DNA of 64,000 nt from Aurantimonas manganoxydans SI85-9A1 (GCF_000153465.1 NZ_CH672387.1:1806046-1870045); one strand, 5' to 3'; shown: positions 19,407-30,676, numbered from the stretch's first letter. Program-made: numbers and translations. The notes: generated by a model not told the origin, from the sequence alone.

Positions 19407-20564
19407 TCAGAGCGCGACGATCTCCACCTTGCGGTTGCGATAGACGAGGGCGGTTTCGCCCTTCAGAAGGTTCAGCGCACGGTCGCCGAAGATTTCGCGG
19501 CGCCAGCCGTCCATCGCGGCGATCGGCGCCTCATCGCCCTTCCAGGCGAGCTTTTCCAGATCGTCGCCCGAGGCGATCATCTTGGCGGCGACGCCGTTTT
19601 CCTCGACGACGATCTTCAGGAGCACCTTGAGGAACTCGACGGCTGCCGCCGTGCCTTCGGGAAGCTGCGGCGGGCGCGGGATCGACGGCAGGTCGGCGCG
19701 CGGCACGGCCTGTGCGCGCTGCACGGCGGCGACGATCTCGCGGCCGGCATTGCTGCGCTCGAAGCCCCGCGGGATGGTCCGCAGCCGCGAAAGCGACTGT
19801 TCGTCGGTCGGCGCCTGCTGGGCGATCTCGTAGATCGCGTCGTCCTTGAGGATGCGACCGCGCGGCTTGTCGGCCTCGCGCGCCTCGCGCTCGCGCCAGG
19901 CGGCGACTTCCTTGAGGATCTGCAGCTCGATGGGCTTGCGCACCCGCAGCTTCAGGCGCCGCCAGGCGTCGTCGGGATGCAGATCGTAGGTGGCCGGATC
20001 GGTGAGGACCGCCATCTCCTCGTCCACCCAGCGCGTGCGACCCTTTTCGGCGAGCTGCGCGGAGAGGAAGCGGTAGACGTCGCGCAGATAGGTCACGTCG
20101 GCCAGCGCGTAGGCGAGCTGCTGGTCGCTCAGCGGACGCCGGCGCCAGTCGGTGAAGCGCGAGGTCTTGTCGATGCGGCCGTCGGTGGTGCGCGCCACGA
20201 GCTGGTCGTAGGCGATCGACTCGCCGAAGCCGCAGACCATGGCGGCGACCTGGGTGTCGAAAAGCGGCACCGGGATGATGTCGCCGAGCTTGTGAATGAT
20301 CTCGACGTCCTGCCGGGCGGCGTGGAAGACCTTCACGATGCGCTCGTCGCGCATCAGATCGAAGAACGGCGCCAGGTCGAGGCCGTCCGCCAGCGGATCG
20401 ACCAGCACGGCCAGATCGTCCGACGCCATCTGGATGAGGCAGAGCTCGGGCCAGAAGGTGGTCTCGCGGATGAATTCGGTGTCCACGGTGACGAATTCGG
20501 CGGCGGCGAGCCGCGAACAGGCTTCGGACAATTCGGCGGTGGTGGTGATCGTATGCATGGCCAT
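19407..20564 (-). CDS. rnd: Ribonuclease D
   Basis: A 3'-5' exoribonuclease that trims tRNA and other small RNA precursors. The 385-residue protein has the DEDDy exonuclease motifs: Exo I FVTVDTEFIRE, Exo II KVFHAARQDVEI, and Exo III with Tyr and Asp in YALADVTYLRDVY. An HRDC domain (REREAREADKPRGRILKD) follows, and a C-terminal helical region. Length and order match RNase D. It converges on ppx and diverges from aspS across 173 bases. Confidence 0.95.
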   Translation of the reverse strand: MAMHTITTTAELSEACSRLAAAEFVTVDTEFIRETTFWPELCLIQMASDDLAVLVDPLADGLDLAPFFDLMRDERIVKVFHAARQDVEIIHKLGDIIPVPLFDTQVAAMVCGFGESIAYDQLVARTTDGRIDKTSRFTDWRRRPLSDQQLAYALADVTYLRDVYRFLSAQLAEKGRTRWVDEEMAVLTDPATYDLHPDDAWRRLKLRVRKPIELQILKEVAAWREREAREADKPRGRILKDDAIYEIAQQAPTDEQSLSRLRTIPRGFERSNAGREIVAAVQRAQAVPRADLPSIPRPPQLPEGTAAAVEFLKVLLKIVVEENGVAAKMIASGDDLEKLAWKGDEAPIAAMDGWRREIFGDRALNLLKGETALVYRNRKVEIVAL

Positions 20565-20737
20565 CCTTTAGACCGATCCGCGGCGCGGGCGAAACCCGGA
20601 AGCGTCGCGCGCGGACGGAATCTTGACATGGGGCATGACGCATGCGCTTGTCCGCGGCGATTCCGCCGATCGAGAACGACCCGCCTGCGCGCGCATCGAC
20701 GCAGCGTCGGCGCGGACCAGCCATTAGGAAGAACGCC

Positions 20738-22525
20738 ATGCATCGCTATCGCAGTCACAGCTGCGCCGCCCTTCGCAAGGAGGATGTCGGCAACACGGTT
20801 CGCCTGTCGGGCTGGGCCCATCGCATTCGTGACCACGGCGGCCTGCTGTTCATCGATCTGCGCGACCATTACGGCCTGACCCAGGTGGTCGTGGATCCCG
20901 ATTCCCCGGCCTTCGCCATTGCCGAGACGGTGCGCGGCGAGTGGGTGATCCGGGTCGATGGCGAGGTGAAGGCGCGCTCGGCCGAAACGGTCAACCCGAA
21001 GCTGCCGACCGGCGCGATCGAGGTCTTCGCCAAGGAGATCGAGGTGCTGTCGGCCGCCAAGGAGCTGCCGCTGCCGGTCTTCGGCGAGCCGGACTATCCG
21101 GAGGACATCCGCCTCAAGTACCGCTTCCTGGATCTGCGCCGCGAGACGCTGCACAAGAACATGATGCGGCGCACGCAGATCGTCTCGAAGATGCGCACGC
21201 TGATGGGCGATGCCGGCTTCTTCGAGTTCCAGACGCCGATCCTGACCGCGTCGTCGCCCGAGGGCGCCCGCGACTTCCTGGTGCCGTCGCGGCTGCACAA
21301 CGGCATGTTCTACGCGCTGCCGCAGGCCCCGCAGCAGTACAAGCAGCTGATCATGATGTCCGGCTTCGACCGATACTTCCAGATCGCGCCGTGCTTCCGC
21401 GACGAGGATCCGCGCGCCGACCGCTTCTATGGCGAGTTCTACCAGCTCGACGTGGAGATGAGCTTCGTCGAGCAGGAGGACATCCTGTCGACCATGGAGC
21501 CGGTCATCCGCGACGTGTTCGAGGCGTTTGCCGACGGCAAGCCGGTGAGCCAGAGCTTCCGCCGCATTCCCTACGCCGAATCCATGCGCAAATACGGCTC
21601 CGACAAGCCCGACCTGCGCAACCCGATCGAGATGCAGGCGGTGACCGAGCATTTCGCCGGCTCGGGCTTCAAGGTCTTCGCCAACATGATCGCCGGTGAT
21701 CCGGCGGTCGAAGTCTGGGCGATCCCGGCCAAGACCGGCGGCAGCCGCGCCTTCTGCGACCGGATGAATTCCTGGGCGCAGGGCGAGGGCCAGCCGGGCC
21801 TCGGCTACATCTTCTGGCGCGAGGAGGCGGGTGCCGTCTCCGGCGCCGGGCCGCTGGCCAAGAACATCGGCGAGGAGCGCACCGAGGCGGTCCGCACCCA
21901 GCTCGGCCTCGAAGCGGGCGATGCCTGCTTCTTCGTCGCCGGCCGTCCGGAGGCCTTCACGGCCTTCGCCGGTGCGGCCCGCACGCGGGTCGGCGAGGAA
22001 CTGAACCTCGTTGATCGCGACCGGTTCGAGCTGGCCTGGATCATCGATTTCCCCTTCTACGAATGGCAGGAAGAGGAAAAGAAGATCGACTTCGCCCACA
22101 ATCCGTTCTCGATGCCGCAGGGCGGCATGGAGGCGCTTGAGGGCGAGGAGCCGCTGAAGCTGAAGGCGTTCCAGTACGACATCGTCTGCAACGGCTTCGA
22201 GATCGCCTCGGGCGGCATCCGCAACCATCTTCCCGAGACGATGGTGAAGGCGTTCGAGATCGCCGGCTATTCGAAGGAAACGGTCGAGGAGCGCTTCGGC
22301 GGGCTCTACCGCGCCTTCCAGTACGGCGCGCCGCCACATGGCGGCATGGCCGCCGGCGTCGACCGCATCGTGATGCTGCTCTGCGGGGCGAAGAACCTGC
22401 GCGAGATCGCCATGTTCCCGATGAACCAGCAGGCGCACGACCTCCTGATGGGTGCGCCGAACGAGGCCTCGCCGGCGCAGCTGCGCGACCTCGGCCTGCG
22501 CATCGCGCCGCAGACCAAGGCCTGA
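20738..22525 (+). CDS. aspS: Aspartate--tRNA ligase
   Basis: A 595-residue class IIb synthetase. The N-terminal OB-fold anticodon-binding domain starts [13 protein letters not shown] and includes [20 protein letters not shown]. The catalytic core has motif 1 ([17 protein letters not shown]), motif 2 ([16 protein letters not shown]) and motif 3 ([15 protein letters not shown]), with the bacterial GAD insertion between. Alphaproteobacteria usually have a non-discriminating AspRS that also charges tRNA-Asn; whether this one does needs the gatCAB context, absent here. A strong terminator follows. The longer upstream frame to 20642 has no homology. Confidence 0.97.
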   Translation: MHRYRSHSCAALRKEDVGNTVRLSGWAHRIRDHGGLLFIDLRDHYGLTQVVVDPDSPAFAIAETVRGEWVIRVDGEVKARSAETVNPKLPTGAIEVFAKEIEVLSAAKELPLPVFGEPDYPEDIRLKYRFLDLRRETLHKNMMRRTQIVSKMRTLMGDAGFFEFQTPILTASSPEGARDFLVPSRLHNGMFYALPQAPQQYKQLIMMSGFDRYFQIAPCFRDEDPRADRFYGEFYQLDVEMSFVEQEDILSTMEPVIRDVFEAFADGKPVSQSFRRIPYAESMRKYGSDKPDLRNPIEMQAVTEHFAGSGFKVFANMIAGDPAVEVWAIPAKTGGSRAFCDRMNSWAQGEGQPGLGYIFWREEAGAVSGAGPLAKNIGEERTEAVRTQLGLEAGDACFFVAGRPEAFTAFAGAARTRVGEELNLVDRDRFELAWIIDFPFYEWQEEEKKIDFAHNPFSMPQGGMEALEGEEPLKLKAFQYDIVCNGFEIASGGIRNHLPETMVKAFEIAGYSKETVEERFGGLYRAFQYGAPPHGGMAAGVDRIVMLLCGAKNLREIAMFPMNQQAHDLLMGAPNEASPAQLRDLGLRIAPQTKA

Positions 22526-22576
22526 GGACGCCGCCGGACGGGCACTCCGTTCGGCACATCTTCAGACTGGCATGAA

Positions 22577-22607
22577 AAAGGCCCCGTGCGTCCAGCACGG
22601 GGCCTTT
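22577..22607. terminator. Bidirectional terminator between aspS and the convergent periplasmic-protein gene
   Basis: A perfect 13-pair stem (AAAGGCCCCGTGC, five-base loop, GCACGGGGCCTTT) with A residues on the left and T residues on the right. It can act for aspS on the plus strand and for the gene ending at 22634 on the minus strand, where five T residues follow. Confidence 0.85.
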
Positions 22608-22633
22608 GTCGTTCGAACCGCCGGGATCGCGGG

Positions 22634-23815
22634 CTACTTCGCGTCCGTGTTGGCATCGACGGTGAGCGAGAGAACCTTCGGCAGGGTCTGCGGGGCGCCC
22701 ATCGCGGCGCCCATGATCTGGGTGGCGGCGATCGGGTTCTCCGGCGCGATGGTGATCGACAGGGCCTGCGGGTCGTTGAGGAACGTCGTCACGGCGCCGG
22801 TGACCTCTTCCTGGAACTCCGGGTTCTGCAGATAGCCGAGCACCGCCGGCAGCATCGCCGTCAGGTTCTGCACCAGTTCCTCGCGGCTCTGGCCGTTCTC
22901 CTTGGCGTAATAGTCGAGCAGCTTGCCGGTGAGGGATTCGTCGGTGAAGGTGATGTCGGCCGAGTTCAGCGAGAGCTGCGAGATCAGCCCCATCACCGCC
23001 ATGCCGGTGGCCTGCTGGTTGTCGGGATTGCTCGCCATCTGCTCCTGCAGCTGCGACAGCGAATCCGCGAAGGCGGTCGTGTAGCCCGAGATCGCGTAGG
23101 TGAAGGACAACTCGCCCGCGTCCTCGACCGACAGCAGGAAGGGATCGAGCTCCAGAAGACCGCTCTCGGGCTCCCAGTTCGCCGACCCGTTCAGCGAGCC
23201 GCTGATGGTCTCGTAGCCGACGTCGCGGATGGCCTGGGTCGCCTCGGGCGAGTCGCCCGTCGTCAGGTCGGCGGTGAAGGCACCGACATTGATCTCGGTG
23301 GCCAGGCTGCCGCTGTCGCCGATCTCGTTCTCCATCGAGGCGTCGGACAATTCGAATACGGTCTTGCCGTCCCTCGCGAGGTTGATGCTGCCGATCGTCG
23401 CCTTGTCGAAGAAGAAGTTGGAGAGCTTCATGGCGGCGGGGGCGGCAGCCGTATCGGTGCCGGCGAGCATCAGGCCCTCGATGCTGACGTCGCTGATCTG
23501 GGCGCGCTTGCCGTCTTCCGTCTGGTCGAGCTCGGGGAAGGCGAGGCGCTCGACCGTCCAGCCCTCGGGCGTCGATCCGGCGACGTTCTCGAAGGTCAGG
23601 TCACCGACATCGGAGTCCTCGCCGAAGGAGACGTCCTTCAGGATGACGTTCTCGCCGTCGGCTTCGGCGCTCGAATAGGACATCGAATGATCGCCGTTCT
23701 GCACGAGCGTCTTCAGGCGCTCGCCGAAGGCCTGCGCATCGACCGCGAAGGCCGAGGTCGAGGAGAGAAGCAGCACGGCTGTCGCGGCTGCGGAAATGCC
23801 TGTCGTGGCGCGCAT
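22634..23815 (-). CDS. Periplasmic hypothetical protein
   Basis: A 393-residue secreted protein I cannot place in a named family. A Sec signal peptide (MRATTGISAAATAVLLLSST, cleavage near SAFAVDAQ) is followed by repeating beta-type segments such as ILKDVSFGEDSDVGDLTFENV, KLSNFFFDKATIGSINLARDG and SGSLNGSANWEPESGLLELD. These resemble AsmA or DUF945-type lipid-transfer or scaffold folds, but I cannot confirm this. There is no cysteine and no transmembrane segment after the signal. The frame stays open to 25996 opposite parC, which is an artefact; the ATG at 23815 places the signal peptide correctly. Confidence 0.8.
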   Translation of the reverse strand: MRATTGISAAATAVLLLSSTSAFAVDAQAFGERLKTLVQNGDHSMSYSSAEADGENVILKDVSFGEDSDVGDLTFENVAGSTPEGWTVERLAFPELDQTEDGKRAQISDVSIEGLMLAGTDTAAAPAAMKLSNFFFDKATIGSINLARDGKTVFELSDASMENEIGDSGSLATEINVGAFTADLTTGDSPEATQAIRDVGYETISGSLNGSANWEPESGLLELDPFLLSVEDAGELSFTYAISGYTTAFADSLSQLQEQMASNPDNQQATGMAVMGLISQLSLNSADITFTDESLTGKLLDYYAKENGQSREELVQNLTAMLPAVLGYLQNPEFQEEVTGAVTTFLNDPQALSITIAPENPIAATQIMGAAMGAPQTLPKVLSLTVDANTDAK

Positions 23816-24022
23816 GGGAAAACCTTTCGCTGGAAGCCGGTGAGCCGATCGGTCCGGTGCCCGGTCGTCGTGCCCTGCGCGACACATATGGCCAAGTCGG
23901 TTCGCCGTTAAAGGGGGGCGCGGCGGCATGCGGCATTTGCCCGTCGGGCCGGCGCCGACAAAGTTCGGGATAAGCCCGTTCCGGTGTTGTTCCCATTCGG
24001 TGCATGGCCTAGAGGAAACGGC

Positions 24023-26275
24023 ATGGGCAAGGCTACCGAACCGCCGGCTGGTGGCGGCGACATCGAACCGATCGATCTGAAGGCAGCGCTGGAAGAGCGC
24101 TACCTTGCCTATGCGCTGTCGACCATCATGGGCCGGGCGCTGCCGGACGTGCGCGACGGCCTGAAGCCGGTGCATCGGCGCATCGTCCATGCCATGCGCA
24201 TCCTGCGGCTCGACCCTGGCCAGGGCTACAAGAAATGCGCCCGCATCGTCGGCGACGTGATGGGCAAGTTCCATCCGCATGGGGACGCGTCGATCTACGA
24301 CGCCCTGGTCCGGCTTTCGCAGGATTTCGCCATCCGCTACCCGCTGATCGACGGGCAGGGCAATTTCGGCAATGTCGACGGCGATAGCCCGGCGGCGATG
24401 CGCTACACCGAAGCGCGGATGACCGATGTCGCGACGCTGCTTCTGCGCGGCATCGACGAGGACGCGGTCGATTTCAAGAAGACCTACAACGAGGAGGAAG
24501 AGGAACCGATCGTCCTGCCGGGCGCGTTCCCGAACCTTCTCGCCAACGGCTCGTCCGGCATTGCCGTCGGCATGGCCACGTCGATCCCGCCGCACAACGC
24601 GGCCGAGCTCTGCGACGCGGCGCTCAAGCTGATCGAGAACCCGGACGCCACAACGGACGCGCTGCTGCGCTTCGTGCAGGGGCCGGATCTGCCGACCGGC
24701 GGCGTCATCGTCGACAACCAGGCGCAGATCCGCGAGGCCTACGACACCGGACGCGGCTCGTTCCGGGTGCGGGCGCGATGGGAGACCGAGGACCAGGGCC
24801 GCGGCGGCTACGTGGTCGTCGTCACCGAGATTCCGTATCAGGTCCAGAAATCGCGGCTGATCGAGAAGATCGCCGAGCTGCTTCTGGCGCGCAAGCTGCC
24901 GCTCCTCGGCGACATCCGCGATGAATCGGCCGAGGACGTACGCATCGTCATCGAGCCGAAGAGCCGCACGGTCGATCCCGAACTCCTGATGGAATCGCTG
25001 TTCCGGCTGACCGATCTGGAATCGCGCATTCCGCTCAACATGAACGTCCTGTCCGGCGGCAAGGTGCCGCGGGTCATGTCGCTCAAGGACGTTCTGGCCG
25101 AGTGGCTGGCGCATCAGCGCGATGTGCTGGTGCGCCGCTCGCGCTTCCGGCTGGCCCAGATCGAGCGGCGGCTGGAGATCCTCTCCGGCTATCTGATCGC
25201 CTTCCTGAACCTCGACGAGGTGATCCGGATCATCCGCGAGGAGGACGAGCCGAAGACCGAACTGATGCGGACCTTCGAGCTGACCGACACCCAGGCCGAA
25301 GCGATCCTCAACATGCGGCTGCGCTCCCTGCGCAAGCTGGAGGAATTCGAGCTCAAGCGCGAGTTCGACACGCTGACCGGGGAGAAGGCCGAGAAGGAAG
25401 CGCTGCTGGCTTCGGACGAACGCCAGTGGGCGGGCATCGCCGCCGAAGTGCGCGAGGTTCGCGAGACCTATTCGAAGAAGACCAAGATCGGCCGTCGCCG
25501 CACCATGTTCGCCGACGCGCCGAACCGGGCGCTCGACGACATCACGGTGGCGCTGATCGAGAAGGAGCCGATCACCGTCGTCCTGTCGAAGAAGGGCTTC
25601 CTGCGCGGCATGAAGGGCCATCTGGCCGACTTCTCGTCGCTGGCTTTCCGCGAGGGCGACGGGCTGCAGCTCGCCTTCCACGCTATGACCACCGACAAGC
25701 TTCTGTTTCTGTCGACCGGCGGCCGCGCTTTTACCCATGGCGCCGACAAGCTGCCGGGTGGACGCGGGCAGGGCGAGCCGATCCGCCTCGCCTTCGAGCT
25801 CGAGGACGATCAGGACATCGCGCTGGCCTTCGTTGCCGATCCCGAGCGCCGCCGCCTGCTGGTCTCCTCCGACGGCAATGGCTTCGTCGCCAGCGAGGCC
25901 GACATGCTGGCCAACACCCGCAAGGGCAAGCAGCTGATGAATGTTGCCGGCAAGACCAAGCTCGCGCTGGCCGCGCCGGTCGGCGCGGGCGACCATGTCG
26001 CGATCGTCGGCGAGAACCGCAAGCTGCTGGTCTTCCCGCTGGTGCAGGTGCCGCAGATGACCCGCGGCAAGGGCGTACGGCTGCAGCGCTATAAGGATGG
26101 CGGCCTGTCGGATGCCCGCGTCTTCGCCATGGCGGACGGGCTGACCTGGACCGATTCCGCCGGCCGCAGCTTCACCCGTTCGGAGACCGAACTGCTGGAA
26201 TGGCGCGGCGACCGCGCCCAGGCTGGCCGTCTGGTGCCGAAGGGCTTTCCCAAGACAAACCGCTTCGACGGCTAG
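24023..26275 (+). CDS. parC: DNA topoisomerase IV subunit A
   Basis: The 750-residue breakage-reunion subunit of topoisomerase IV, which with ParE decatenates daughter chromosomes. It has [18 protein letters not shown], the helix-turn-helix with [13 protein letters not shown], and the catalytic tyrosine in MRYTEARMT. The C-terminal half is a reduced beta-pinwheel of GyrA-type blades ([52 protein letters not shown]). Length fits ParC rather than GyrA (about 900). At the quinolone-determining site the residue equivalent to E. coli Ser80 is Ala89, and that equivalent to Glu84 is Asp93. parE is not in the window. Confidence 0.94.
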   Translation: MGKATEPPAGGGDIEPIDLKAALEERYLAYALSTIMGRALPDVRDGLKPVHRRIVHAMRILRLDPGQGYKKCARIVGDVMGKFHPHGDASIYDALVRLSQDFAIRYPLIDGQGNFGNVDGDSPAAMRYTEARMTDVATLLLRGIDEDAVDFKKTYNEEEEEPIVLPGAFPNLLANGSSGIAVGMATSIPPHNAAELCDAALKLIENPDATTDALLRFVQGPDLPTGGVIVDNQAQIREAYDTGRGSFRVRARWETEDQGRGGYVVVVTEIPYQVQKSRLIEKIAELLLARKLPLLGDIRDESAEDVRIVIEPKSRTVDPELLMESLFRLTDLESRIPLNMNVLSGGKVPRVMSLKDVLAEWLAHQRDVLVRRSRFRLAQIERRLEILSGYLIAFLNLDEVIRIIREEDEPKTELMRTFELTDTQAEAILNMRLRSLRKLEEFELKREFDTLTGEKAEKEALLASDERQWAGIAAEVREVRETYSKKTKIGRRRTMFADAPNRALDDITVALIEKEPITVVLSKKGFLRGMKGHLADFSSLAFREGDGLQLAFHAMTTDKLLFLSTGGRAFTHGADKLPGGRGQGEPIRLAFELEDDQDIALAFVADPERRRLLVSSDGNGFVASEADMLANTRKGKQLMNVAGKTKLALAAPVGAGDHVAIVGENRKLLVFPLVQVPQMTRGKGVRLQRYKDGGLSDARVFAMADGLTWTDSAGRSFTRSETELLEWRGDRAQAGRLVPKGFPKTNRFDG

Positions 26276-26335
26276 GCATCGGCCATGCCCGACATGCGGG
26301 CGAGGTGACGCACGAAGCGTGGGGCTCGCGGCGCG

Positions 26336-27265
26336 TCAGACGCCGCCGCTCTGCTCCGCAAGCCGCCGCCGCTGACCGCGCACGCGTCGCAACTCGGCGA
26401 CCGAATGGACGACCAGCGTCGCGATCACCACCCCGCCGCCCGCCATTGCCAGATCGACCGGACGCTCGCCGAAGATCAGCCAGACCCAGACCGGCGCCAG
26501 CACGGTTTCGATCAGGAAGGCCATGGAGACGACCGGGGCGGGCACGAACATCGGTCCGATCGCCAGGCAGATCATCGCGACGGGGATCAGCACGCCGCCA
26601 TTCAGGATCAGCCAGATGATCGCCTCGGAATGGAGCCCTTCGCCGGCGACGAAGGGCAGGGCGATCAATGCCGGCAGAAGACCGCCCAGCGCCGCAGTGT
26701 AGCGCATGTCGGTGCGCGAGCGCCGCGACAGGGTCAACGCGAGGGCGATCAGAAAGGCGGTCGCCAGCGCCGAGAGGTCACCCGTCCAGTTGCCGGTCTC
26801 GAAGCCCGCGCCGATGATCAGGAGGACGCCGAAGAGCGTCGCCGGGATCGCCAGCACCGTGGCCAAGGGCGGACTCTCGCCGATCAGCCACCGGGACAGG
26901 ATCGCCGCGAACATCGGATTGAAGGCGAGGATGAAGACGACATTCGCCGCGCTGGTGTTGAAGACGGCGAAGACGAAAGTGGTGGCCGCCATCGAGAAGA
27001 TGGCGACGATCAAAAGGCCGGTCCAGCCGGCGATCAGCTTCTGGCCGCGCGGATTGCGAATCCGGTCGACCTGCCAGATCAGGAGAACGGCGAGGCCGGT
27101 CAGCAGGCCGCGGACCGCTAGCACGGTCCAGAAGGCGCTCTCCGACATGCGGATCAGCGGAATGTCGAAGGACAGGACCAGTCCGCCGATGCCGACGATG
27201 GCAAGGCCCTGACCATAGGACTGGGCCGAAGCGGCGGCTTCGGTCTGGGACGATACGACGGACAT
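26336..27265 (-). CDS. EamA/DMT-superfamily transporter
   Basis: A 309-residue inner-membrane protein with ten predicted helices arranged as two five-helix EamA repeats (first from GLAIVGIGGLVLSFDIPLIR, second from NWTGDLSALATAFLIALAL). The end of each repeat shows the usual Pro-containing helix (NPMFAAILSRWLIGE, APVVSMAFLIETVLAPVWVW). DMT exporters handle amino acids, nucleosides or other metabolites, and the substrate here is unknown. It converges on parC and lies 80 bases downstream of bpt's end region on the opposite side; no operon partner is obvious. Confidence 0.88.
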   Translation of the reverse strand: MSVVSSQTEAAASAQSYGQGLAIVGIGGLVLSFDIPLIRMSESAFWTVLAVRGLLTGLAVLLIWQVDRIRNPRGQKLIAGWTGLLIVAIFSMAATTFVFAVFNTSAANVVFILAFNPMFAAILSRWLIGESPPLATVLAIPATLFGVLLIIGAGFETGNWTGDLSALATAFLIALALTLSRRSRTDMRYTAALGGLLPALIALPFVAGEGLHSEAIIWLILNGGVLIPVAMICLAIGPMFVPAPVVSMAFLIETVLAPVWVWLIFGERPVDLAMAGGGVVIATLVVHSVAELRRVRGQRRRLAEQSGGV

Positions 27266-27345
27266 GGGAACCTGCGAACGGTAAGTTACCCTGACCGGCT
27301 ATCGTGCCGCGCGCAGCATGGCAACCGGCAGGGCGATGACCGGCG

Positions 27346-28095
27346 TCAGCCCTCGTAGCGTTCCCATCCCTTGGGCATCAGGTGCTCCTGCGGGCGGAAG
27401 CGGATCTTGTAGTCCATCTTGCGCGAGCCGTTCACCCAATAGCCAAGATAGAGATAGGGCAGGCCCAGCTTCCGCGCGCGCTCGATATGGTCGAGGATCA
27501 TGAAGGTGCCGAGACTGCGCTCGCTCTCGTCGGGTTCGAAGAACGAATAGACCATCGACACGCCGTCGGCCATGACGTCGCTGAGCGCGACCGCGACAAG
27601 TTCTCCGTCGGAATGCGGGCTGAACGCCGAATCCGCACCGCGTCGGCGGTACTGCACCAACCGCGTATCCACCTGGCTGTCCTCGACCATCATGGCGTAG
27701 TCGAGAACGCTCATCTCGGCCATGCCGCCCTCGGCGTGGCGATGGTCGAGATAGCGCCGGAACAGCGAATATTGCTCGCTCGACGGTTCGGCCTGGTCCA
27801 TCCGGCCGATCAGGTCGCGATTGCGCGTTGCCACGCGGCGCATGGAGCGCGTCGGCTGGAACTCGTCCACCAGGATGCGCACCGACACACAGGCGCGGCA
27901 GCGCTCGCAGGCGGGCCGGTAGGCGATGTTCTGGCTGCGGCGGAAACCACCCTGACTCAGGAGATCGAGCAGCGAGGGCGCGCGCTCGCCGGTCAGATGG
28001 GTGAACACCTTCCGCTCGGACTGCCCCGGCAGATAGGGGCAGGGCGAGGGCGACGTGAGGAAGAATTGCGGCGTCTGCGGATGATGAACCGTCAA
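27346..28095 (-). CDS. bpt: Aspartate/glutamate leucyltransferase (Bpt; arginyl-tRNA transferase family)
   Basis: Transfers leucine from Leu-tRNA to N-terminal Asp or Glu, marking proteins for ClpAP in the N-degron pathway. The 249-residue protein has the ATE N-terminal domain with [14 protein letters not shown] and the cysteine-rich [16 protein letters not shown], and the ATE C-terminal domain with [19 protein letters not shown] and [17 protein letters not shown]. Length matches bacterial Bpt rather than eukaryotic ATE1. It sits between an EamA transporter and an SLC13 permease on the same strand, with short gaps. Confidence 0.93.
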   Translation of the reverse strand: MTVHHPQTPQFFLTSPSPCPYLPGQSERKVFTHLTGERAPSLLDLLSQGGFRRSQNIAYRPACERCRACVSVRILVDEFQPTRSMRRVATRNRDLIGRMDQAEPSSEQYSLFRRYLDHRHAEGGMAEMSVLDYAMMVEDSQVDTRLVQYRRRGADSAFSPHSDGELVAVALSDVMADGVSMVYSFFEPDESERSLGTFMILDHIERARKLGLPYLYLGYWVNGSRKMDYKIRFRPQEHLMPKGWERYEG

Positions 28096-28111
28096 GACCG
28101 AGCCTCCCGTC

Positions 28112-29932
28112 TCACAACGAATAATACCATGGGCCCACGATCGAAAATGTTAACCACACCAGAATTACCAGGGGAACACCGGCCTTGGCGAAGTCGACGA
28201 AACGATAGCGGCCGGGTCCCATGACCATGAGGTTCGTCTGGTAGCCGATCGGTGTGGCGAAGGATGCGTTGGCGGCGAAGATGACGCAGGCGAGAAAGGC
28301 CTGCGGCGGTGCGCCCAGCCGGTTGGCGATGTCGAGTGCGATGGGCGTGAACAGCACGGCGGTGGCGTTGTTCGACAGGAAGTTCGTCATGATCGCGATG
28401 ACGATGAACAGGGCCGAGAGAATGATCGCCGGCGACTGGCCGTCCAGCGCGGCGACCGTGCCTTCGGCGATCATGGCGGCGCCGCCGGTGCGCTCCAGCG
28501 CCGTCGCCGCGGCGATCGCCGCGCCCACCAGCATGAAGATCGAGCGGTCGACCGAGCGGGCGGCTTCGCCCACCGTGAGGCACCCCGTCGCGACCATCAG
28601 CACTGCGCCGGTCACGGCGAGGACGTCGATGGGCAACAGGCCGGTCGCGGAGCCGGCGATGATGCCGAGGAAGATCGCGACGGCGAGCTTGGCCTTGGTG
28701 CTCTGCGGGATCGCCTGGGCGCTGTATTCCAGGAGCAGCAGATCGTGGTTGCCCTTGAGCGACGAGATCGCCGCCTCGCGGCCGCACAGCAGCAGCGTGT
28801 CGCCGGGCTCGAGCCGAATTTCCGAGAGGGCCGAGCGGGCCATGCGGCTCTTGCGCTGCAGGCCGAAGAGGGTGATCCCGAACTGGGTGCGCAGGCCCGA
28901 GAACTGCATCGTGCGGCCGGCATAGCGCGAGCCCGGTGCCACCACCGCCTCGGCCATCACCATGTCCGGCCCGATCTTGCGCTGTTCGGCCGAGTCGCCG
29001 GACGGATCGAGGGTCTTGATGGTCAGATTGCCGGCTGCCAGCGCCTTGGAGAAGGCCCGGCGCGTCGCCGTGACGATCAGCCGGTCGCCGGGCTGCAGCG
29101 AGACGCCGTCGAAGGGCGGCAGGAAGGTCTCGTCGTCGCGCAGGATCATCCGCGGCATCAGATCGCCGAGATCGGTGAACAGGCCGGCCCGCGCCGTGCT
29201 GCCGACGAAGGCATGCTCCTCGGTGATGTCGATCTCGCCGAGGAACTGCTTGCCGCCGGCATCGACGACGCGGCCCTGCGGGCCTTCGCGCGGGGTGAGG
29301 ATGCGCGGCATCACCTTGATCACGTAGATGCCGCCGACCACCGCGATGGCGAGGCCCGGAATGGTGAAGTCGAAGAAGTCGAGGGTGATGCCCGAGCGGG
29401 CTGCGACGCCCGCCACGAGGAGGTTGGTGGACGAGCCGATCAGCGTCGTGACGCCGCCGAGGATCGACAGGAATGACAGGGGCATGAACACCCGCGAGGG
29501 TGAGATGCCGCGCTGGGTCGCCAGCATGGTGAGGATGGGGATGAAGATCACCACCACCGGCGTGTTGTTGAGGAAGGCCGACAGGACCGCGGCTGTCAAC
29601 AGAACCACGGCGATCGCGCCGGCACCGGCCGTGCCGCCGATCCGCGACAGCAATTGCGTCGGCTGCGCCATGGCATCGGTGGCGAAGAGGCCCTGGCCGA
29701 CGATCAACAGCGCCAGGACGGTAATCAGCGCCGGATTGGCGAAGCCGGCGAGCAGGTCGCCGCTGGTGACCGCGAAGCCGGCCGCGTCCCGATAGGGGAA
29801 CAGCGCGAAGAGCAGCAGAAATGCACTCAGAGATGCCGCGGCGACGGCCTCGATCGGCCAGCGCTCCAGCGAATACCCGATCACACTCACCAGGATGAAA
29901 AGGTAAGTGACCCAGACGTGTAGCGAATCCAT
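28112..29932 (-). CDS. SLC13/DASS family permease with RCK_C domains
   Basis: A 606-residue inner-membrane transporter. The N-terminal half has the citrate/divalent-anion helices ([54 protein letters not shown]). A soluble insert (about residues 210-390) holds two TrkA-C/RCK_C domains ([32 protein letters not shown]), and the second helix bundle contains [17 protein letters not shown] and [17 protein letters not shown]-type motifs in both halves bind sodium and anion. Proteins of this layout carry sulfate, silicate or dicarboxylates. The ligand is not determinable from sequence. Confidence 0.9.
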   Translation of the reverse strand: MDSLHVWVTYLFILVSVIGYSLERWPIEAVAAASLSAFLLLFALFPYRDAAGFAVTSGDLLAGFANPALITVLALLIVGQGLFATDAMAQPTQLLSRIGGTAGAGAIAVVLLTAAVLSAFLNNTPVVVIFIPILTMLATQRGISPSRVFMPLSFLSILGGVTTLIGSSTNLLVAGVAARSGITLDFFDFTIPGLAIAVVGGIYVIKVMPRILTPREGPQGRVVDAGGKQFLGEIDITEEHAFVGSTARAGLFTDLGDLMPRMILRDDETFLPPFDGVSLQPGDRLIVTATRRAFSKALAAGNLTIKTLDPSGDSAEQRKIGPDMVMAEAVVAPGSRYAGRTMQFSGLRTQFGITLFGLQRKSRMARSALSEIRLEPGDTLLLCGREAAISSLKGNHDLLLLEYSAQAIPQSTKAKLAVAIFLGIIAGSATGLLPIDVLAVTGAVLMVATGCLTVGEAARSVDRSIFMLVGAAIAAATALERTGGAAMIAEGTVAALDGQSPAIILSALFIVIAIMTNFLSNNATAVLFTPIALDIANRLGAPPQAFLACVIFAANASFATPIGYQTNLMVMGPGRYRFVDFAKAGVPLVILVWLTFSIVGPWYYSL

Positions 29933-30093
29933 AAACCGCCGCGTTCCGTTGTCCGCCTGACCTTATCCGTGTCGGGGGGGCGAATGGCAACCCGTGGGGT
30001 CGATCGAACAGGATCGGCGGAAGCGGAGTTCAGCGCGATCAGCGACGGGAAGAGGGCGGACGGCGGTGGCGTCCGCCAGGGAAACCGTCGGGT

Positions 30094-30567
30094 TCAGCGG
30101 TCGCGGACGACCGCGGTTCCGAGCAACAGGTCGTGCAGCAACTGCTTGCGGCGCGTGAACAGGGCAACCAGCAGGACAAAGGGCGTCAGCACCGAGACGG
30201 AGGCCCAGAACAGGACGCCATGCAGGACCGCCAGCGTCGGGTCGACCCCTGCGCCGTCGAGGCGCGCGACACGCAGGCCGGCCACCCGCATGCCCGGCGT
30301 GGCCTGCTTGGCGCCGCCCATGGTGAAGGCGATGTAGACGATGGCGATCACCGGCAGGAGGATCGCGTAGAGGCCCCAGGCGAGGCCGAAGGAGACGATG
30401 CCGAGGATGAAGACGAGGATCGCCGCCGGCACCGACAGAAGCAGCACCAGCGCATAATCGACCACGAAGGACATCATCCGCCGGGTGCGCACGCCATCAT
30501 AGAGCCGCGGCGCGTCGAGATCCGTCGCGCGTGCTTCGGCCGTCCGGGTCATGGTGTCGTCGTACAC
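30094..30567 (-). CDS. RDD family membrane protein
   Basis: A 157-residue protein with the RDD domain: RLYDGVRTRRMMSFVVDYALVL (Arg and Asp in helix 1), a hydrophobic pair (VPAAILVFILGIVSFGLAWG and AILLPVIAIVYIAFTM), then GGAKQATPGMRVAGLRVARLDG and a final helix pair with KQLLHDLLLGTAVV. Function is poorly known; some members are Na+/H+ antiporters. I place the start at a GTG (30567) because GAAGGA lies six bases upstream; the ATG at 30552 has no ribosome binding site. It is followed on the same strand by the SLC13 gene. Confidence 0.85.
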   Translation of the reverse strand: MYDDTMTRTAEARATDLDAPRLYDGVRTRRMMSFVVDYALVLLLSVPAAILVFILGIVSFGLAWGLYAILLPVIAIVYIAFTMGGAKQATPGMRVAGLRVARLDGAGVDPTLAVLHGVLFWASVSVLTPFVLLVALFTRRKQLLHDLLLGTAVVRDR

Positions 30568-30676
30568 GGGCTGTCCTTCGTCGCAGTTTCCTGTCGTCCT
30601 CCAGATGGTGACGATCACGGCCGCGTGCAACGCCGGTGCCGCAGTGACGGCTGCCATGCGAGGCGCGAGCGGCCCG

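Noticed and set aside
22634-25996. 1120-codon minus-strand ORF across the periplasmic protein gene and parC
   Set aside because: Only its last 393 residues, after a signal peptide, look real; the rest lies antisense to parC.
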